From Paenibacillus sp. Soil750 (GTDB taxonomy: Bacteria; Bacillota; Bacilli; Paenibacillales; NBRC-103111), in contig NZ_LMSD01000010.1 in NCBI RefSeq assembly GCF_001428045.1, positions 201,434 through 265,433 on the forward strand: a stretch of 64,000 nt of DNA, written 5' to 3'. The notes under the pieces were generated by a model that was given only the letters and a program-made list of their open reading frames with translations, was not told where the DNA came from and ran no database searches. Both the position numbers and the translations under genes were made by a program. Position 1 is the stretch's first letter. Each line of letters begins with the position of its first letter. Shown piece after piece: positions 60,391 to 64,000 of the stretch.

Positions 60391-62706
60391 ATGAACAGAA
60401 TGCAGTATTTCTTCTTATCCCTCATTTTTGTCCTTCTGTTTACCTCAACTGAATCGGTTCTCACTACCTATAAAAAATCGCTTTTGAATGAACTGCAAAG
60501 TACGGAGGCTGCTCAATTATCTGCCAAAGCTGTTGCCTTACAGTCTGTCATTAATCGTAATTTCAATTTGATGGTAAGTCTAGAGGCCTTTGTCAGCGCC
60601 GGCTATTTGCAAGACAAAAGTGTACAAGAGGTTCATGCTTATATTGAAGCGTTATATGCGGGTTCACAAGCGTCCGCCTTCAATGTTGTCATTGCACCAC
60701 ATGGGGTTATGAAGTTCGTGTATCCCCCGAAAGGGAATGAGGATATTATCAATTGGGATCTCCTGCATGATCCTCGAGAGAATGTACAGACTCAAGTCTA
60801 TCAAGCGCTGCAAACGAAAAAAATGACGACCGACGGTCCTTTTATGTTGCTTCAAGGTGTGCAAGGTTTGGTAGCTCGTAAAGCTCTTTTTCAAGATGGC
60901 GTTTTCTGGGGCTTCGTTTCTGTTGCCATTAACATGGATAAGTTGCTTATTGAAGCGGGGATCAAAGACGGTGCTTCTGAAGAGCCGAGGATGGCCATTC
61001 GAAGTCCAGGCATGCCAGCATTTTACGGAGAAAATACAACATTCTTTCAGTCCCCTTTGATCGCAGTGATCGATCTTCAGGATACGAAATGGGAACTAGC
61101 GGCTACCCCTCCCGCCAATGCGGTAAAAACGGTCAATAACCAAATGCTCATTATCCGCTGCGCTATACTGCTCGTTTTATTTCTAGGCTTATTCTTCATT
61201 ATCTATATCATTCGACAACGTGATCGGCTTAGTCAAGCTGTGAACGAGCGGACGCAAGAGCTGCAGATCGCCAATGAAGACTTGACAGCGGCCAATGAAG
61301 AGTTGATTGCTGGGCAGCAGGAACTACAGGAGTCTACGAAGCGGATGCAGGAATCGGAGCAAATGTTGTCCTATATGGCCTACCACGATGTACTGACAGG
61401 CATACATAACCGTGCTCATTTTCAGATGATGTTGAAAGAGCAAATTACTTACAATCAGGTGAGGGGGACCTCACTCGTCGTCCTTTTCTTTGATCTTGAT
61501 AATTTTAAAATGATCAACGATTCACATGGGCATCATATGGGAGACTATATGCTGCAAAAAGTTGTTCAACGCGTCCAGCAATCTCATTTGGTTTTCCACA
61601 CGTTTGCTAGATTTGGTGGAGATGAATTTGCGATTTTACTGGAGAATTGCTCTAGCGAGCAGGAAATTCAAGCTTTCTGCGAACAACTTATTGCCGTCTT
61701 GAAACCGCCTTGTATATTGGCGAATCGGTCCTTTTTTATAAATGCGAGTATTGGCATTGTACAGTATCCATATGGCGGTGAAACGTGGGAAGCGCTGCTG
61801 AAAAATGCGGATATTGCGATGTATATGGCTAAAAAAGAAAGTGGCAGCTCCTATAGCTTCTTCACTCAACACATGGAGATGTTGTCAATTTCTAAGCTGG
61901 AAATGGAAAATCATCTCCGTCAGTCGTTGGATCGAAAAGAGCTTGAGATTGTATATCAACCCCAGGTAGATTGCATGAAGGGGGCAATTACAGGTGTTGA
62001 AGCACTGTTACGTTGGAATCATACGACGAAAGGCTACATTTCACCGTCCGATTTTATTCCAGTAGCGGAGGAAATAGGACTTATTGATGCGATTGGTGAG
62101 TGGGTGCTCCGCGGCGCTTGTAGACAAATGAATGCTTGGCATCGTCAGACGGATGAACCGCTGATGATCTCCGTTAATATTTCAGTCAAACAGTTGCATG
62201 ATGAACGCTTTGTGGATAAGGTTATTGCGATTCTGGAAGAGACCGGGCTTGAAGCGCGATACTTGGAGATGGAAATCACGGAAAATGTAGCGATGCAGGA
62301 CAAGCAGATGGGTGTTCTGAATAGACTTCGCCAATTAGGAATCTCTATTTCCGTGGATGATTTCGGTACGCATTATTCATCCTTAAGCTATTTGAAAAGG
62401 TTCCCGGTCACGAAGATTAAACTGGACCAGTCATTTGTTCGCGGTATTCAGACCGATGACAAGGATCGTGCTATGATCAAAGCTATCATTTCTGTGGCGA
62501 ATGCTTTTCAGCTGCAAATGATTGCAGAGGGAGTAGAGACGGAAGAACAGGCGGACTTTTTGGTGGCGAATGGATGCCATCACATCCAAGGTTATTATTT
62601 TTATAAGCCGATGAAACCCGCACAGTTGCAAGCGATTTTGAAAGAAGAGCTGCATGAAAAATTGGCATTCTTAGGAGCAAAGTCTGTTCATAATTATGAT
62701 ATATAA
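60391..62706 (+). CDS. Sensor GGDEF-EAL protein (c-di-GMP turnover) with CHASE-type sensor
   Basis: 771 residues: an N-terminal span (about 5-25), a periplasmic CHASE-like sensor (about 30-250), a second span (about 255-280), a coiled-coil linker, a GGDEF domain (about 330-490) with intact GGDEF in RFGGDEFAILLE, and an EAL domain (about 510-760) with ALLRW after GVEALLRWN and conserved acidic residues in DDFGTHYSS and EGVE. It can both make and degrade cyclic di-GMP in principle. GGAGGAGAG before ATG 60391 is preferred over an earlier in-frame start at 60343. Confidence 0.92.
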   Translation: MNRMQYFFLSLIFVLLFTSTESVLTTYKKSLLNELQSTEAAQLSAKAVALQSVINRNFNLMVSLEAFVSAGYLQDKSVQEVHAYIEALYAGSQASAFNVVIAPHGVMKFVYPPKGNEDIINWDLLHDPRENVQTQVYQALQTKKMTTDGPFMLLQGVQGLVARKALFQDGVFWGFVSVAINMDKLLIEAGIKDGASEEPRMAIRSPGMPAFYGENTTFFQSPLIAVIDLQDTKWELAATPPANAVKTVNNQMLIIRCAILLVLFLGLFFIIYIIRQRDRLSQAVNERTQELQIANEDLTAANEELIAGQQELQESTKRMQESEQMLSYMAYHDVLTGIHNRAHFQMMLKEQITYNQVRGTSLVVLFFDLDNFKMINDSHGHHMGDYMLQKVVQRVQQSHLVFHTFARFGGDEFAILLENCSSEQEIQAFCEQLIAVLKPPCILANRSFFINASIGIVQYPYGGETWEALLKNADIAMYMAKKESGSSYSFFTQHMEMLSISKLEMENHLRQSLDRKELEIVYQPQVDCMKGAITGVEALLRWNHTTKGYISPSDFIPVAEEIGLIDAIGEWVLRGACRQMNAWHRQTDEPLMISVNISVKQLHDERFVDKVIAILEETGLEARYLEMEITENVAMQDKQMGVLNRLRQLGISISVDDFGTHYSSLSYLKRFPVTKIKLDQSFVRGIQTDDKDRAMIKAIISVANAFQLQMIAEGVETEEQADFLVANGCHHIQGYYFYKPMKPAQLQAILKEELHEKLAFLGAKSVHNYDI

Positions 62707-62710
62707 TAAA

Positions 62711-62749
62711 TACCAAAGAGGTGCCCTTCATTAGGGCACCTCTTTGGTA
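62711..62749. terminator. Perfect 17-bp hairpin between convergent genes
   Basis: TACCAAAGAGGTGCCCT (62711-62727) and AGGGCACCTCTTTGGTA (62733-62749) with a 5-base loop. It lies between the GGDEF-EAL and PHP genes and probably terminates both, though neither side has a long T-run. Confidence 0.8.
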
Positions 62750-62770
62750 TTTGGAAAAAGAAAAAGTTCG

Positions 62771-63577
62771 CTACAGAGCAACAATTTGCTTTTGTTTATT
62801 TTCGAAATAGACCCAATGATGGAAGCCAATTTCCTTCAAAGTTTTCTGAACTTCTTCCCAATCATCAGCAACGCGGCTAGGGACATGGGCGTCAGAACCG
62901 AAAGTAACCTCAACGCCATAATGCAGCGCACGCTCTAGAATCTCATGGGAGGGGTACCAACCGCCAACATCTTTCGTTTTGCCTGACGTATTAATCTCAA
63001 TCGCAACGCCGGATTCTCCTATGATTTTCAAAGTCTCATCGACCTTTGGTGTCACGATATCGGAAAAGGCAGGGTAGAAGCCTTTCATCGCATCGATATG
63101 TCCAAGAATTTGGAACATTCCCGATCGAGCGGAATCAGCAATCAGGCGATAATACTCTTCCTTGTGCTCAACGTGCTCAGCTTCGTTCAACTTCTTCCAT
63201 CTGTTGCGATTGAAGATGCTCACACCTCCGGAAAGATGAACGGAGCCGATGATGTAATCGAACGGATACTTTGCATATTCTTGCTTATAAATCTCCACGT
63301 GCTCTGGGAAATAATCAGACTCCACACCTAAGAGTACATTAATTTTGCCTGCATACGCTTGTTTGAGGTGTAGTACTTCCTCTATATAGCGGGGAAATTC
63401 GCTTTTTGCCATGGCGATGGCAGGTTGTGCACGATCTTCGGAGCTTCCAAAGTATGGGGAGTGATCGGAGATGCCAATTACTTGAAGGCCAGCTGCAATG
63501 GCTGCCTCAATATAGTCACGTATGGTATCTTGCGCATGTCCGCATCGCTCATGATGCGTATGTAGATCGAATTTCAC
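62771..63577 (-). CDS. PHP-domain phosphatase, histidinol-phosphatase-like
   Basis: 268 residues with PHP-fold metal motifs: FDLHTHHERCGHA (HxH), ISDHSPYF (Asp, His), LLGVESDYFP (Glu), GSVHLSG (His), LGHIDA (His) and FGSDAHVPSRV (Asp, His). This matches HisK/HisJ-type histidinol phosphatases (last phosphatase step of histidine synthesis). Related PHP enzymes use other phosphates, so substrate is a family-based inference. No his genes are adjacent. ATG 63577 with AGGAGGG upstream. Confidence 0.85.
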   Translation of the reverse strand: MKFDLHTHHERCGHAQDTIRDYIEAAIAAGLQVIGISDHSPYFGSSEDRAQPAIAMAKSEFPRYIEEVLHLKQAYAGKINVLLGVESDYFPEHVEIYKQEYAKYPFDYIIGSVHLSGGVSIFNRNRWKKLNEAEHVEHKEEYYRLIADSARSGMFQILGHIDAMKGFYPAFSDIVTPKVDETLKIIGESGVAIEINTSGKTKDVGGWYPSHEILERALHYGVEVTFGSDAHVPSRVADDWEEVQKTLKEIGFHHWVYFENKQKQIVAL

Positions 63578-63600
63578 AGCAAGCCCTCCTAAAAAGTAAG

Positions 63601-64000
63601 CTATTCTGAACCAATAAATTGCGTTTCCGGCATTCCTTTGAGATCGCGGAGAAATTGTTGCATAGCAGAATTCAAGTATCTTCCTGACTTATATACTACG
63701 CCTACGGGATGGGTAATATCCAGTTCGTTCACTTTTACCATCTTCAATGAGCCATGTCGCAGTTCATCAGCAACAGACATTTTGGATATGATCGCAACAC
63801 CTAGATTTAACTCGACCATGCGCTTCACTTCCTCACTGCTAGACAACTCCATGACAATATGAGGCGAGACATCATAGGATTTGAAGATTTGATCGACGAA
63901 ACGTCGACCTGCAGTTTCTGGAGAAAGCATGATAAACGGAATATTTCTAAGCTTCTCGATAGATAAATGTGTGAAACGACTAAGCGGATGGTGCGTGGAG
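63601..64000 (-). CDS. LysR-family regulator, C-terminal part (cut by the window end)
   Basis: The visible 132 codons form the end of a LysR effector domain: HPLSRFTHLSIEKLRNIPFI core SIEKLRNIPFIM, then LSPETAGRRFVDQIF, SSSEEVKRMVELNLGVAIIS and HPVGVVYKSGRYLN. The frame is open to the edge of the window, and the HTH is outside it. An internal ATG at 63930 is not the start. It is convergent with nothing visible and lies 23 bp downstream of the PHP gene in the same orientation. Confidence 0.85.
   Translation of the reverse strand, partial: STHHPLSRFTHLSIEKLRNIPFIMLSPETAGRRFVDQIFKSYDVSPHIVMELSSSEEVKRMVELNLGVAIISKMSVADELRHGSLKMVKVNELDITHPVGVVYKSGRYLNSAMQQFLRDLKGMPETQFIGSE

Overview
The window is a 64-kb chromosomal segment from a spore-forming, polysaccharide-degrading Firmicute, most likely Paenibacillus or a close relative in Paenibacillaceae. 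Support for this: a GerA-type germinant-receptor operon, surface proteins ending in triple SLH domains (a GH10 xylanase and a glycerophosphodiesterase), DnaI and YqzM, a Ktr potassium system, strong AGGAGG-type Shine-Dalgarno sites and classical sigma-A promoters. No rRNA, tRNA, prophage, insertion sequence or CRISPR array was seen. Both ends are cut: the window opens inside dnaI and closes inside a LysR-type regulator.

Layout. 0-14 kb is mostly housekeeping: dnaI, yqzM, a MerR regulator, trxA, uvrC, a CPBP membrane protease, ktrB-ktrA with a response regulator, a LysR regulator and sdhCAB. 14-17 kb holds a ykkC-type (guanidine-I) riboswitch in front of a three-gene NitT/TauT-type ABC importer. 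17-25 kb carries a PhyH-type oxygenase divergent from a LacI regulator, a CDF metal exporter, a candidate small RNA and a ger operon in the order A-C-D-B. 25-36 kb looks like one glycerol-phosphate module: an SLH-anchored glycerophosphodiesterase, the antiterminator GlpP, a HAD phosphatase and a UgpB/A/E-like importer. The two main transcription units start with nearly identical attenuator leaders, which I infer are GlpP targets. 36-50 kb is a carbohydrate region: GH105 hydrolase, a putative polysaccharide-active enzyme, AraC regulators, CorA, a sugar isomerase, a second candidate small RNA, a modular xylanase, a truncated haemoglobin and a GH2 glucuronidase-like enzyme. 50-64 kb holds a CYTH protein, a large hybrid histidine kinase, a nuclease-like/wHTH protein, a uxuA/uxuB-type operon under a GntR regulator, an orphan ParB-like protein, a GGDEF-EAL protein and a PHP phosphatase.

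The most unusual signal lies between genes. Five intergenic elements of about 180-190 bp each carry four short, partly palindromic units at fixed spacing. In the three best copies (near 1.0, 17.1 and 39.7 kb) the unit starts are 51, 72-73 and 51 bp apart, with the first pair in one orientation and the second pair inverted. Elements near 47.7 and 55.2 kb use different motifs with a similar layout. All five lie between convergent genes, and every convergent gap longer than 300 bp in this window contains one. This suggests an undescribed BIME-like element class marking convergent gene ends.

A second candidate system is a pair of paralogous, about 60-nt RNAs (near 20.6 and 42.7 kb). They share an unpaired CCCCC-U-rich segment complementary to Shine-Dalgarno sequences, a terminator hairpin with covarying base pairs, and an upstream dyad. 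Functions given for hypothetical proteins and for regulatory elements are inferences from the sequence alone.
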